Assembly (NCBI GenBank): GCA_051294375.1
Contig: CM119265.1
Coordinates: 2,146,311 to 2,210,310 of the forward strand
Direction: 5' to 3'
Length of the DNA stretch: 64,000 nt
Source of the DNA: Paraspadella gotoi
Lineage: Eukaryota > Chaetognatha
The notes below the pieces were generated by a model. It saw only the letters and a list, made by a program, of their open reading frames with translations, made no database searches and was not told the DNA's origin. The position numbers were made by a program, and so were the translations under genes. The number at the start of each line of letters is the position of its first letter. Within the stretch, counting starts at the first letter, position 1. Of this stretch, positions 1 through 12,445 are shown one piece after another.

Positions 1-338
1 CAATTTCAAGTTTTTGACAAATTTATTGTTTTTGTACATTATGAAATGTAACATTGTTAAAATTTTTAAATTTTCTTTTCACATCTCTCTCATCTATCCT
101 CAAACTGAAACTGTCGTGAATGATAGTACAAGAATTAGGATATATAATTCACTTACCAATCAATGACATGTCACCGACAAATCAATGAACATATCACCGA
201 CCAATATGACATCCCGACCAGTCATTATTAATCTAGGACGAAGAACCGACTCATCCTCGTTAAGATAAAAATCAAGAATTCGGATTTGAAGCCAGAAGGA
301 GGAAGATGAAGGGAAAGGAGGAGGAGGAATGTGGTGGG
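1..338. other. AT-rich sequence, no gene seen
   Basis: No open frame, RNA gene or repeat that I can support. It leads into a purine-rich stretch from about 295 and then the decamer array. Confidence 0.5.
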
Positions 339-700
339 GGTCGGAGAAGGTCGGAGAAGGTTGATGGTCGGAGAAGGTCGGAGAAGATCGGAGAAGGTCG
401 GAGAAGATCGGAGAAGTTTGGAGAAAGCGGAGAAAGGGAAGGTGCGTAGAAGGTCGGAGAAAGTCGGAGAAGGTTGGAGAGTGTTGTAAAAAGGTCCGGA
501 GAAGGTTGGAGGATGTCGGAGAAGTCGGAAGAAGGTCGAAGAAGGTTGGAGAAGTTCGGAGAAGGCCGGAGAAGGTTAGAGAAAGTCGGAGTAGGTCGGA
601 GAAGATCGGAGAAGGTCGAAGAAGATCGGAGAAGACCGGAGAAGGTCGGAGAAGGTCGGAGAAGGTCGAAGAAGGTCGGAAAAGGTCGGAAAAGGGGGCA
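339..700. repeat. Decamer minisatellite, unit GTCGGAGAAG
   Basis: The unit GTCGGAGAAG recurs in tandem with point changes (GTCGAAGAAG, GTTGGAGAAG, GTCGGAAAAG). Because three units make 30 bases, long frames open in more than one register on both strands. They translate as 10-residue Arg/Lys/Glu-rich repeats such as RRRSEKVGEG. The open frames at 474-724 follow from the repeat length and are not evidence for a protein. Confidence 0.85.
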
Positions 701-1648
701 GGGGATTTAAGGCTTTTCGTCTGATGGAGAAGAGAGATTGTTTGTAGTCGTTTATACGTACATCAATTTGACAGTCAATGTACAATTGTACATAATATAT
801 CATGATAATATAAGTAAATTATTATCGATTACTAGTAAAAATTAGACCCCTCCAGAAATGATCACAGCAATCTTTTGAAAGGTTAGAAGAATATCTTTGC
901 TGGGACGACTATCAACCTATTAGAGAATAAGGACCTTGATAAAAATCGCCCATAGAATTCCGATGACCAAACGAATAACATGCTGTAAATTAATCCAATT
1001 ATATTACTTATAACGCTAATACTTAATTTTTTGTTTTGGTTCACCAAAAATGATTTAAACGCTCACGATAACAATTAAAAAGACTATATATTAAAAATTG
1101 CATATCATTTTCTGTTACATAATCGTCTATTTTTGACAAGATTGTCAACTAATTTTAAGATAAATTTTGTATACAATTAGAACTATCTATGGGGATTATT
1201 ACAACCCCATGTCAGCCGCATGAATTTCCCCAACAGGGTCAATCAACTGCCAAAAAAAATAATGAAATTGGGTACACACCAACCAATTCTTTAAAATTTA
1301 TTATTTTTTTTTCTAAATCAGTTTTTAAATGTAGGGTGTGATATTTCTTTGAAAGTCAACTACTTCCTTAAATAAGAGAAAATGTTTTTTTATTTTTGAA
1401 TTATGATATTAAGGTTGATTAGAAACGCTTTTTTCATGTCATGTATGCTAAAAAAATTTTATTTCAAAAAATTAACGTGACTAATGATCATAAACAATGA
1501 GTTTTAGGTTATTAAATAAAAAGGACAAGTTTTGACTTTATCCAAGCCTTCTTCAGCGCTAAAAGCATGTCCGTTTTTTAATACATAAAATTCAAAACCA
1601 AAATAAGAGAAGAAAATATATTTTTTATTGTTTAATAAAACAATGGTT
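701..1648. other. AT-rich sequence, no gene seen
   Basis: No frame over 60 codons, and no recognisable exon or structural RNA on either strand. It contains scattered homopolymer runs only. Confidence 0.5.
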
Positions 1649-1854
1649 GTGAAGATATTTCTGGTCTCACGCTCAGCGAGGCAAACATTCGCGAACGTTG
1701 CCCGTTCCAGAAATAGAAAACGTTTCTTCCATTATTTGTGAAACTTTAATTAGTCAAAAATTCTAGCCGGAGACCCATGTTAAGACAGTATCGGGAACGG
1801 GCAACGTTCGAATAGTTTTCCTCCGCGAAGCGTGAGATCCAAAAATATCTCACA
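1649..1854. repeat. Imperfect inverted repeat, about 56-60 bp arms
   Basis: Left arm 1,649-1,708 and right arm 1,794-1,854 are reverse complements at roughly four positions in five. The innermost part, GAACGTTGCCCGTTCC, matches almost perfectly. The spacer is about 85 bp. The arms are GC-richer than their surroundings. This is the architecture of a foldback or miniature inverted-repeat element, but I see no clear target-site duplication. Confidence 0.7.
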
Positions 1855-3240
1855 GTAAAAAACGGGGTTTTTTGGGAAGCGGGTACAACGTTTGAGCTCT
1901 GAAGAGAAAACAGTCGAAAAAAATAACGGACAATACCGGACAATTGGGTCTCGGCCTCGATGAGGCCGCGACATGGTTGCCCTTCATGAAATCAAAAAAA
2001 ATTTCAAACAAAGAAATTCGCGCTAAAAGAAGGCTCTCATACAGAGGAAACATGTCCGATATGTTTTTGCTTCACTTTGTACATATTGTTTTGTAAACAA
2101 GCAAAACTTTGTATCTAAAAACATTACCAACTTACAACAAATCGAAAGAAATTACAATATAAGACTCATTTTTAATCACTCGACCGCTGACTTCACCTTC
2201 GGTTAGTTCCTTTGAGTTAAGTTAGTGATAACTAGGTTGATAGGGTTATTGTAGATTCCCAGAACCTGCAAAGTGGATCCGACATGGCTCTTTGAAATCC
2301 CTTCAGCATTGATATGTCTGTTAAATTCGCAGACTGTCATTAATGCTTTTGGAAATGGAGATCGGTATATAATATTATTTCCAAACCGATTTTATTTTAT
2401 GAACGAAACATGTTTCAGCGTCACAACTTGAGCGCTCATCAGCGTCAAAGTTCTTTGTGGAATTATTCAAATTTTTCTACAAAACTCTGTGGAAACTTAC
2501 GCGCCTCTGCTATGCTCTCTTTCCTCCTCCCTCTTCTTCTTTTGTGCCGCAATTCATTAAAATTTAGTAAAATCATTTTATTTTTAATAAACTTATTTTA
2601 CACTTCTTTAAAGAATATTTTGAATTTTGTACCTTTTTCATGTCATTTATTTATTCAAAAGGTAGTTGAAATTATTGGCTTAGTAATTTGTTCTTTATAT
2701 TTGAGTTAGTAGCGAGGATAATGGCGCCTCACCGCTCGAGGTTATTATAGACATTTACTAATAAAATAATATAAAAAAGCCATATATGAATTATAAACAT
2801 AACAGTAGAATTATTGTTAACTTAAAATTCAAAGAATAGTTATTTAGAAAAATCTTTCAAAATGCAATTATTGTCCTTTTTTTAGTTTTGAAAATATTAA
2901 TGGTATCGTATTTTAGATAATGTTTAGTAATATAGGAGCATGATATCACATTATAATTTAAAGATAAAATAAATTAAAATATTAGAACTAATGTAATAAT
3001 TAACCAGAAAATAAGCTTAAAAATAACTTAATCTTAGTCTAGAATACATTTTATTTTCAAAAAACAACAGCTTATTTCTGAACCCGGAAGTGGTACTCCA
3101 CATAAAGGTGGCGTGGCAGAAGGTCCAATAAATCACCAAGCGCATGAGAAATTTTTGCATTGTGATAGTTCGTTTTTTCTTTCACTAAAATTGGATAATT
3201 AAGAACTTTGGCGCAGAAAACCAACACTTTTCTAAAGTAG
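1855..3240. other. AT-rich sequence, no gene seen
   Basis: Short frames occur on both strands (1,746-2,053 minus, 2,410-2,709 plus). None shows a domain, a splice context or non-random composition. I see nothing else to annotate. Confidence 0.45.
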
Positions 3241-3479
3241 GACACTTGCGGAGCCTAATTATATATATATCTGCCATCATATTCCCTTTCATTTCTCCCT
3301 ATGGTTGCTACCCAACATTCGACGTCTCTTCTTCCGTTACTTTTTCCTCTTTCCTTCTTTTCCTCACTCCCTCTCTCTCCCTCTATCCGTCTATCAGTTT
3401 TCGCCATATAACTTTTACTTGACGACGCACAACCACCCAAGAGTTCACAACTTTCACCTGACCACTGACCACACACCTC

Positions 3480-3760
3480 TGCACTCTATCCGTTCTCCGG
3501 CACCTTGCCATTCCTATCTTCGACGTAAACCCACGCTGTTACGAACAGTTTTCTCGCTGCGACGGCCCACTCCGGCGCGCATCGGCAAACAGGCGGACGA
3601 ACCGTTGTGAAAAGTCCGTCGCGCGACGTTCATCGTTCGACCGCATTCGACTTCATTTCGCGAGTCTGGCCGCTCATTACTCGTCGTTATTGACGACACT
3701 TTCGTCGCGAATGACGTCGATTTTATCATGATTCGCCATCATCGGACTGTCGCTTTTTGT
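3480..3760. promoter_or_regulatory. CpG-rich segment, possible promoter
   Basis: CpG dinucleotides are dense here (for example CGTCGCGCGACG near 3,620), unlike the AT-rich flanks. Short frames cross it on both strands without protein features. A CpG-rich stretch next to CRE-like motifs would suit a promoter, but I see no first exon. Base composition is the only evidence. Confidence 0.25.
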
Positions 3761-4050
3761 CGTAATTGATGTCTCTTGCCTTTGTGATTTGACGTCACTC
3801 TGTCATAAGTTGACATTCACTGTCCAGTCAAAATTGACTCTACCTTCTGGTCGACGGATGACATACCTTCAGTCAAAGTAATATCGACTTCTTGAGTCAT
3901 TAATAGAGCAGTCACTTCAGTCATAATAACCTAACGCCTTACTGTCGGTCGCAATGACATCACTTCTGTCATAAATTGACGTCACTTCTGTAAAAACGAT
4001 CGATTGACGTCCTTTCTCCATACATTGCACGTCACTTCCGTCTGAAACGA
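3690..4050 (+). repeat. Degenerate about 30-bp repeats carrying TGACGTCA (CRE) motifs
   Basis: A loosely repeated phrase of the type GTCATAATTGACGTCACTTC recurs through this segment. The perfect palindromic cAMP-response element TGACGTCA occurs at 3,790-3,797 and 3,977-3,984. Near matches occur close to 3,711, 4,010 and 4,030. Clustered CRE sites are known binding targets of CREB/ATF factors. Here the motif may simply be carried by the repeat. Confidence 0.5.
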
Positions 4051-4119
4051 GAAAGTCTGCGGCGGTTTGAGTCGAACCAGAGCCAAATTCGTTTTGAAGG
4101 ATTGGGTGGGACTCAAACG

Positions 4120-5165
4120 TCGTGCTGATGATCGGGTGAGAGGGGAAGGGGGAGAGGGAAGAGATGGGGGGAGAGGAGGTGGAAGAAGGAGAGGGGGAGA
4201 GAGGGAGGAAGAGAGGGGAGACGATGGGAGACGCAGGGGTGGAGGGGGGAGAGGTCGAGAAAGGTGGGAGAGGGGAGTTGGCCGCACAGGCGAAGAGCGG
4301 AGCCGCGACGTAACGGGCAGCTCATCAACTGGGCACGTAGCCAGAGGAGTGAGCCGTGCACGAAGCACCGAGGCAAAGACGAAGAGAAAGGCGGGCAGAG
4401 AGGGAGAACCGCGACGCAGAGGAGACTCAGGCGGGCGAACCAGCGGGAGACCAACGGCGCGCGACCGCCACGGACGCGCACGCAAGTCGCTGGGCCCTGC
4501 ATGTGAAAAGGCGGGCCCTGTGAGCAGAGGGAAGGGGAGGCGAGACGGCGACGACCGAGGCTGGAAAGCAGAAGGAGTAAAGGAGCGGAGAGTATGGAAA
4601 GGTGACGTAGGAGGCGCCGGAGGAGGACACGGAGAGGGAGATTGAGGGGGTAACAGCAGAGGGAAGGGAGAAGTAAGCCCGGCTTGTCGAGGGGGAGAGA
4701 GGGAGACGAAAGGGTAGACTGAGCAAGGGGAGAAAGCGTGAGGAGATGAGGGAGAGGGACAGAGTGGGAATNNNNNNNNNNNNNNNNNNNNNNNNNGTAG
4801 GGGAGATGGGGAGAGAGGGGAGAAAGGGAGAGGGGGAGAGAGGAAGAAGGGGAGAGAGGGAAGAGAGGGGAGAGGGGAGAGAGGGAGAAAGGGGAGAGAG
4901 GGGATTGGGGAAGGGAAAGAGGGAAGGGATAGGGGAGATGGGGAGAGAGGAGAGGGAGAGAGAGGAGAGAGAAGAGAGGGGAGAGAGGAGAGAGAGAGAG
5001 GGATAGGGGAGGAAGGAGGAGGGAGAGAGAAAGAGGGAGAGAGAGGAGAGAGGGAGAGGAGGAGAGGAGAGAGGAGAGAAGAGAGAGAGAGGAGAGAGAG
5101 AGGAGAGAGAGAGAGAGAGGGGAAGGGGAAAAAGGGGGGAGAGGAGAGGAGAGAGGGAGAGAAGT
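4120..5165. repeat. Purine-rich (G/A) low-complexity block with a 25-N gap
   Basis: One strand is almost pure G/A from about 4,130 to 4,270 and again from 4,640 to 5,165. The middle (4,270-4,640) is more mixed and CpG-rich. A 25-N gap lies at 4,772-4,796. Frames of 190-400 codons cross the block on both strands, but they are Ser/Leu/Pro or Arg/Gly/Glu translations of the repeat. Confidence 0.8.
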
Positions 5166-6346
5166 GGTATTTTTTTTCTGTCTTAACAATAAGCAACCAA
5201 CTATATGCATTATATATTTATGCAATTAATTATGAGCATTTTTAAAGTAAGTGGGACAGACCGATGGACATCAACAACCGAGCCGACCGAAAAGTAAGGG
5301 CGAGGGTGAGGAAGTGAGGAAAAAGTAAGAAAATATCAAAGAGGTAGAAAGCAGGGGTTTAGTAAGCGAAACCGATTTGAAAAAAAAAAAAGGAAAAAGA
5401 AAGAAGAAAAAAAGAAGAAAGATGAATTGACTCTTTTTTTTCACTTTCACAGTCAAACGATTCTCTTCGATTGCTTCTTCTGATTGACTGACTGACTGAC
5501 TACACGACGATCGATTGGCGTCGCGAGGGGAAACGAAGCGAAACAAAATATCAGTTAATTTAGAAAAAAAAGGAAAGAAATTAACTTTTTCATTTTTTTA
5601 AAAAATGACTCTGTAATTTTTAGGCTAAATAAATTTAAATAATCTCTCAATGTTTTTATTCAGATTTTTTTCTTTCGCATAAATGGCGAATAGGTTCTAC
5701 AGAATTAATATACTTTAAAAGTTGTCAGCGTTGCTGACAAAATTTCGCGACAGAATTCTACCAATCACAAAATATGTCACTTCATTCCATCAAATATGTC
5801 ACTTCACTCCATTCAATATGTCACTTCATTCCGTCAAATATGTCACTTCATTCCATCCAATAAGTCTCTTCATTCCATCCATATGTCACTTCATTCCATC
5901 CAAAATGTCACTTTCATTCCATCCAATATGTCACTTCATTCCATCCAATATTTCTCTTCATTCCATCCAATATGTCACTTCATTTCATCTAATATGTCAC
6001 TTTCATTCCATCCAATATGTCCTCTTCATTCCATCCAATATGTCTCTTCATTCCATCCGATATGTCACTTCATTCCATCCAATTAAGCCAAGACAACTCG
6101 AGTCACTTACTCACTCTTTTTATCACGAGCTGTCACAAAGTTATCACTTTTCCAATTCCTCTCCCCCCTTTCATCTCCGATGATGTCACAAGTTGTCACA
6201 AGCTTCCTCTTTATCACTTGCCAGCGACAGAGAAATGTCAGTCGCGTCTTAGTGAGAATTAGAATTTCATTTTTTTTAATCGGAACGAATGAAGCGACGG
6301 GTTTGAATCGACTATCTCTGTGTCTATGTCTTCTCTCTCTCTCTCT

Positions 6347-6392
<46 letters not shown>

Positions 6393-6475
6393 TTGAGGAT
6401 GATTTTAAGTCGACAACAGAAGGGAGAGACCCTCATGACGTCGTGAAGCGACAAAAAACCGTCACTTCCGGTGGA

Positions 6476-6554
<79 letters not shown>

Positions 6555-6614
6555 CCCTCTTTGACTCTCTCCTCCTTTTCCCCAGGGTATCCGTAGCAAC
6601 CAGCTTGTGTATTA

Positions 6615-6695
<81 letters not shown>

Positions 6696-6848
6696 CATTC
6701 GGATGAATGAACGAATATGAAGAGAAATGAATGAAATGAATAAAATGAATGTGGTCGCCGCGAATGAATGGAGATGAACGAAAAAAAAGAGGAAAGAGGA
6801 TGAAGAGGAAGAACGGGAAGAGGAGAGGAAGAGGAATTAGAGGAGGAG
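5150..6848. repeat. Duplicated block A, copy 1
   Basis: Nearly the same sequence recurs at 10,178-11,830 (copy 2), with small indels. In order it holds a (GACC)n dispersed repeat (about 5,170-5,300), a purine tract, GACT repeats near 5,485, a 22-bp minisatellite and three long CT tracts (about 6,331-6,384, 6,478-6,551 and 6,620-6,693). Similarity ends at about 6,848. Confidence 0.85.
5774..6090 (+). repeat. Minisatellite, about 22-bp unit ATGTCACTTCATTCCATCCA
   Basis: At least thirteen units, most reading ATGTCACTTCATTCCATCCAAT with variants (TTTCTCTTC, an inserted T). The same array is present in copy 2 of the block at about 10,797-11,105. The open frames through it are repeat translations. 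Confidence 0.9.
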
Positions 6849-8916
6849 GGAGGTATAGTCAGAGCAGTTATTCGACACTTTTCGACTCGCTAACGGTCGA
6901 AAAGTTCGCAGCGACTGATTTAAGGTGGTCGAAAGGTCGAATTCGACTCATTATCAGTCGAATGCGCGGAGAGCATGAATTCATTAAACGCTCTAATTTC
7001 GAGATCAATTATTCATTGTAGTGAAATTCAATGTTTATAAATAGGGGTTGGCCGCTCTCTAAACGAATATTTAGAGAATACTTTCAATGGACAAAAAATT
7101 TCTAGTAATTATAATTTTTAATATTTATTTAATAGATAGGAAAGGCCAGAAATTTTTTTAGAGGTTTTTAAATTTTAAGACCAGATTCAAATAGCTCATA
7201 AAAAAGTTGTCTGCACAAAGTATAATTCTTTTTTAAATATTTTACGATTAATGTGTCAAAAATAGAAAAAACCATAAAAATCATCATCATCATCATCTTT
7301 TGATGATTTTTATCAGTTTTTTTCATATTTTCATTGTAATTATATTTCTTGTTTTACTTTTGTGCTCTATCAGATTCTATCTAAAAATTTAAGATTTAAA
7401 AAAAAATTTGCTCTATATAGTAAATATAATATTTTTAATTAGGCTAGTACCCCAGAAGAAAGCATTTTGAAAAAAAAATATTTTAATATTTTAAAAATAA
7501 ATAAAAAAACAAATAACAGAAAGGAATTCAACTGTTTATGAATTCATAAAAACAAATTTTTCTTTATTAATGTTTCAATATGAATAACAGAAAGTGAATT
7601 CAATTTTTATGAATTCAATAAACAAATCCTTTTCCGTTTTTTCTTTTTCGCATCACTATATTTCGTCATCTATTTTCAAAATGCCATGTTTTTTAAAAGA
7701 ACTTATATGTGCTGATTTACTTCATCCATGCTTTTTAAAATACTTTATATAAAAACTGGAAAATAACGTGAATAAAATCATGCGAATTAAATCAATTCAC
7801 AAAAAATTGATGTGATCGGTTATATAAAAATTCTTTAAAATCAAATTTGGAAAGAAAAAACGAAAAAATTATTTTTATTGCTTTGGCAACGAATGTTTTT
7901 TTTACAATTAAAAAACAAACAATTGTTGCCGAAGTAACACAAACTACCAAAAAACAAATTTAAAAATCAATGAAAATTAATATATGAATTCAGCTCAAAT
8001 GAATTCATTTATCATGAATGTTTGTAGCAACAGAAGACTTAGAATATTTTTTTCTTTACACGCATTGAAGAGCTTAAGTGTCTCTTTAAATTAAAATCTG
8101 CGCAAAGCTCTTAAGCAATATGGACAAATATAATGGTTTTTTTTAACCGAAACCTTTTTCCCTAAATTAGAATCATAGTTCATACTAATGTCTTCTGAGA
8201 TTTTTTATCAGAACAAGGAAACAACAAATTCTCATTTATATCAATATTATTTGGACAAGTTTCTAGTATCCAATGGGGGGGGGTTTCCAATGGGGGTGAA
8301 GTTCCAATTCCAATTTAAAATTTATCAAGTTTTGAAGACATTTAAAAAACCAGTTTAAAACACATATTGACAAATCCTTCAATTGTTATAGCCTAAAACG
8401 GAGCTCGGATTCGGAAGTTGGACTCCCTGACGATTCCGAAAAGTATTCACTTATCATTTTTCAAAGGGCGTTGTCGTTTTATCGAATTTTATATTACTAT
8501 ATAAAAAAAAGAACTATCTGTTGAGTTGCAGCCCCCAAACGAACAAGCCGATTCCAATGAAATAATACAGGAATTTTTTTTTAGGGTCCGGACTCAATTC
8601 TATGAAAAGTTTTTTTTAAATTCGTATTCCTTCATAGAAAATTTAATTATTTTGTTCAATTTCAATGTTTATTCCTTGATAATTTGAAATGAAAAGGTTT
8701 CTAAAAAACCGGCTACATAGAATTCCGCCCACCTTCTTTTCTTTTGTAAAATATTTTTTTTAAAACGTGCAGTCAATCGGTTTAGCTGCAACTCTTCGTT
8801 TTTACTTTTTGCCGTCAACAAGATTAAGTTTCTGTACTTGTTACTCTTCCAAGATTCGACGACGACATTCACGATACGTACGATCTTATAGTCAGTCGGG
8901 GCTGCCTTAAACCCGG

Positions 8917-8953
8917 TAATGTTAGTAATAAAGAGATAGGGTTACTAACATTA
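8917..8953. other. Perfect 12-bp hairpin
   Basis: TAATGTTAGTAA (8,917-8,928) is followed after 13 bases by its exact reverse complement TTACTAACATTA (8,942-8,953). No adjacent T-run or gene explains it. Confidence 0.7.
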
Positions 8954-9614
8954 GTGGTCCAAACGCCATTTAGCTGCTTTCCTATCTAACACAGGCAGTT
9001 CCCTAGATTCTGAATCAAAGCCCGTTGTGAATTGTGTAAAGACTCAAGACAAGCGTGTTTCAAGATCATTGGATTGCAGTTTTTATATTGCATCAAAAGA
9101 ATCGAATATTCTGTTTGCCAGAACAATGTTTTTTATTAATAAAAATTACACTAATTGATTGATTTTTTTTTACTAATTACAAATATATACTTACAATTAT
9201 ACTGATTCTCTTATAGGAAGTTATTTATTAGAGGTGGCTTAGAATTATTGATTTTATTTATGCTCATGTTTGAAAGTTTATTGAGGACATCTGATTAATG
9301 TATACAGCTCTGGTGAGTTCACAAAAAAGAGTCTGTAGAATTTATTATATTTTTTTTAAGTCTTGAAGTTTTCTTGAAAATATAAGTTTACCGGAAAAAA
9401 AAAATTATTGAGAAATTGAGCTTACCGTGAAAAATCAGTTTCGACCGAAATCTTGGCTTACCGGAATAAAAAATTTTGCAATAAAATTAGGTTGGGGCAT
9501 TCTAAGTGCATAAGGGAAAATCTCGATTTATTTCTCCAGAAAACCTCTCAGAAGGATGCGAGGGAGGTATTAGGAAACACTAAATTTAGATTTCTGCAAT
9601 TATAGATTGAGTGA

Positions 9615-9690
9615 TCCCTGGCCTAAGGTGGAGCAACGGTTAACGTTATTGTGACCGTCGCCATGATCCGGTTCAACTCCAGATGAAAAA
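9615..9690 (+). repeat. tRNA-like sequence, possible SINE head
   Basis: GGTTCAACTCC at 9,670-9,680 matches the RNA polymerase III B-box consensus exactly. About 35 bases upstream, TGGAGCAACGG is a poor A-box match. No cloverleaf with a paired acceptor stem can be drawn, so it is not a functional tRNA as read. A tRNA-derived SINE fragment is the most likely alternative. Confidence 0.35.
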
Positions 9691-9870
9691 TATGTTTTTA
9701 ATTCCTTTCGCAATTTTTTAAAATTTTTTTATTTTATCTCTGTTTTAATTTATCAAAATATATTTATATAAAGGATGTCTTGTTGATTGATTGTTATTTA
9801 AAAAAATTTTCAAAACTGGTCTCGTAGTATGAATTAAGAATGAATCTGAAAAGTGAATTCATTCTATCAT

Positions 9871-10175
9871 GATTCAACTAAATAATTCGCTTCTAACGGA
9901 TCTCATAACTGATTCATAAATGAATCTGAGAAGTGAATTCATACAAAGAAACTGACAAAAGATCATCGAATCAAGTAATACTTGTTAACCATTGCCAAGT
10001 TGTTTCTTTATATTTCTTTACCCGTTTTATTTTTTTAGTGTAATGAATTCATGCATTGATTCAACTAAATAATTCATCTCTAACGGATCTCATCAACTGA
10101 TTTCAAAATGAATCTGAGAAGTGAATTCATTACAATGAAAACTGACAAAAGACTCATCGAATCAAGTAATGACTT
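9871..10175. repeat. Local tandem duplication, about 115 bp per copy
   Basis: Segments 9,871-9,984 and 10,058-10,175 are near-copies. Both run from GATTCAACTAAATAATTC through a TGAATTCA-containing core to AATCAAGTAAT. They differ by a few substitutions and indels, and about 73 bp of unrelated AT-rich sequence separates them. Confidence 0.8.
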
Positions 10176-10177
10176 GG

Positions 10178-11459
10178 AAGAGAGGGAGAGAAGTGGTATT
10201 TTTTCTGTCTTAACAAATAAGCAACCAACTATATGCATTATATTATATTATGCAAATTATGAGCATTTTTAAAGTAAGTGGGACAGACCGATGGACTAAC
10301 ATACCGACCGACCGAAAAGTAAGGGCGAGGGTGAGGAAGTGAGGAAAAAGTAAGAAAATATCAAAGAGGTAGAAAGCAGGGGTTTAGTAAGCGAAACCGA
10401 TTTGAAAAAAAAAGGAGAAAAGAAGAAAGAAAAAAAAAGAAGAAGATGAATTGACTCCTTTTTTTTCACTTTCACAGTCAAACGATTCTCTTCGATTGTT
10501 CTTCTGATTGACTGACTGACTGACTACAGCGACGATTGGCGTCGCGAGGGGAAACGAAGCGAAACAAAATATCAGTTAATTTAGAAAAAAAAGGAAAGAA
10601 ATTAACTTTTTTCATTTTTTTAAAAATGACTCTGTAATTTTTAGGCTAAATAAATTTAAATAATCTCTCAATGTTTTTTATTCAGATTTTTTTCTTTCGC
10701 ATTAAAATGGCGAATAGGTTCTACAGAATTAATATACTTTAAAAGTTGTCAGCGTTGCTGACAAAATTTCGCGACACGAATTCTACCAATCACAAAATAT
10801 GTCACTTCATTCCATCAAATATGTCACTTCACTCCATTCAATATGTCACTTCATTCCGTCAAATATGTCACTTCATTCCATCCAATAAGTCTCTTCATTC
10901 CATCCATATGTCACTTCATTCCATCCAAAATGTCACTTCATTCCATCCAATATGTCACTTCATTCCATCCAATATTTCTCTTCATTCCATCCAATATGTC
11001 ACTTCATTTCATCTAATATGTCACTTCATTCCATCCAATATGTCTCTTCATTCCATCCAATATGTCTCTTCATTCCATCCGATATGTCACTTCATTCCAT
11101 CCAATTAAGCCAAGACAACTCGAGTCACTTACTCACTCTTTTTATCACGAGCTGTCACAAAGTTATCACTTTTCCAATTCCTCTCCCCCCTTTCATCTCC
11201 GATGATGTCACAAGTTGTCACAAGCTTCCTCTTTATCACTTGCCAGCGACAGAGAAATGTCAGTCGCGTCTTAGTGAGAATTAGAATTTCATTTTTTTTA
11301 ATCGGACGAATGAAGCGACGGGTTTGAATCGACTATCTCTGTGTCTATGTCTTTCTCNNNNNNNNNNNNNNNNNNNNNNNNNTTTATGTCGACAACAAAG
11401 AGGAAAAGACCCCTACAGTGACGTCGTGAAGCGACAAAAACCGTCACTTCCGGTGGAAA

Positions 11460-11499
<40 letters not shown>

Positions 11500-11593
11500 T
11501 CTCTCTCTCTCCTCTCTCTCTCTCTCGTTCCCTCTTTGACCTCTTTCCTCCTTTCCCCAGGGTATCCGTAGCAACCAGCTTGTTGTATTAGTT

Positions 11594-11675
<82 letters not shown>

Positions 11676-11830
11676 CATTCGGGATGAATGAACGAATATG
11701 AAAGAAATGAATGAAATGAATAAAATGAATGTGGTCGCCGCGAATGAATGGAGATGAACGAAAAAAAGAGGAAAGAGGATGAAGAGGAAGAACGGGAAGA
11801 GGAGAGGAAGAGGAATTAGAGGAGGAGGAA
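10178..11830. repeat. Duplicated block A, copy 2
   Basis: Matches 5,150-6,848 in order. Where copy 1 has a CT tract followed by about 15 bases of unique sequence, copy 2 has a 25-N gap at 11,358-11,382. At its right end the block continues into sequence that copy 1 lacks and that leads to the centrin gene. Confidence 0.85.
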
Positions 11831-12375
11831 GACGAAGAGGAGGAGGAGGAGGGGGAGGGGAGGAGGAAAAGAGGAAGAGGAGGAGAAGAGTGGAAGGAGG
11901 GAAAGAGGAAGAGCGGGAGGAAGATGGGAAGGAAGCAGAAGAAGGGGAGAGGAAGGAAACGAAGGAAAAAATATAGCTTTATTTAATAAATTGTAATTTA
12001 AAAAAAAAAAGAATAGATATAATGATATTTTTTAAAGGAAAATATTACATTTGGTTGTATAAAATCTAAATTATGTGACCAAGATTTCAGGGTTTATTAC
12101 TTCAAATATCATTTTTTGTTATGTTTAACAATTGGTTTCGTCTTCGTCGTCGTCATAATCGTCGTCTTTGTCGTTTCCGTGTCATTCAAGTCCAAAGACT
12201 TGTTTCTCTGTCATCAATCACTGTCATCTATCATCAGCTTCATTTTCGTCGTCGTCTTCGTCTTCGTCGAAGAGCGAAAACAGAGAAGGAGACGATTTCG
12301 AACGGAGACAGAGTCGATTCGAAAACAGAGACAGAGTGAAATGGAAAGTTTCGGTCGAAAGTGAAAAATGGAAGA

Positions 12376-12445
<70 letters not shown>

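Larger units (their letters stand above)
6849..10177. other. AT-rich single-copy sequence, no gene seen
   Basis: This is the only long stretch between the two A blocks that is not duplicated. It is strongly AT-rich, with many EcoRI-like TGAATTCA palindromes between about 7,520 and 10,140. Smaller features inside (hairpin, tRNA-like sequence, local duplication) are listed separately. A 67-codon minus-strand frame at 8,669-8,872 has no supporting feature. Confidence 0.5.

Noticed and set aside
474-724. Overlapping open frames with 10-residue Arg/Glu/Lys repeats
   Set aside because: The 10-bp unit forces 30-bp periodicity, keeping several frames open on both strands. There is no start context or non-repeat sequence.
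3982-5225. Minus-strand frames of 370-404 codons rich in Ser, Leu and Pro
   Set aside because: Translation of a purine/pyrimidine tract running through an N gap. Two frames are open at once with the same composition.
5722-6262. Plus-strand frames with repeating SFHPICHFIPSN
   Set aside because: Direct translation of the 22-bp minisatellite. The same occurs in the other copy at 10,746-11,284.
8669-8872. 67-codon minus-strand frame (NVVVESWKSNKYRNL)
   Set aside because: Looks slightly protein-like but has no splice signals, no family resemblance and lies in AT-rich DNA where such frames occur by chance.
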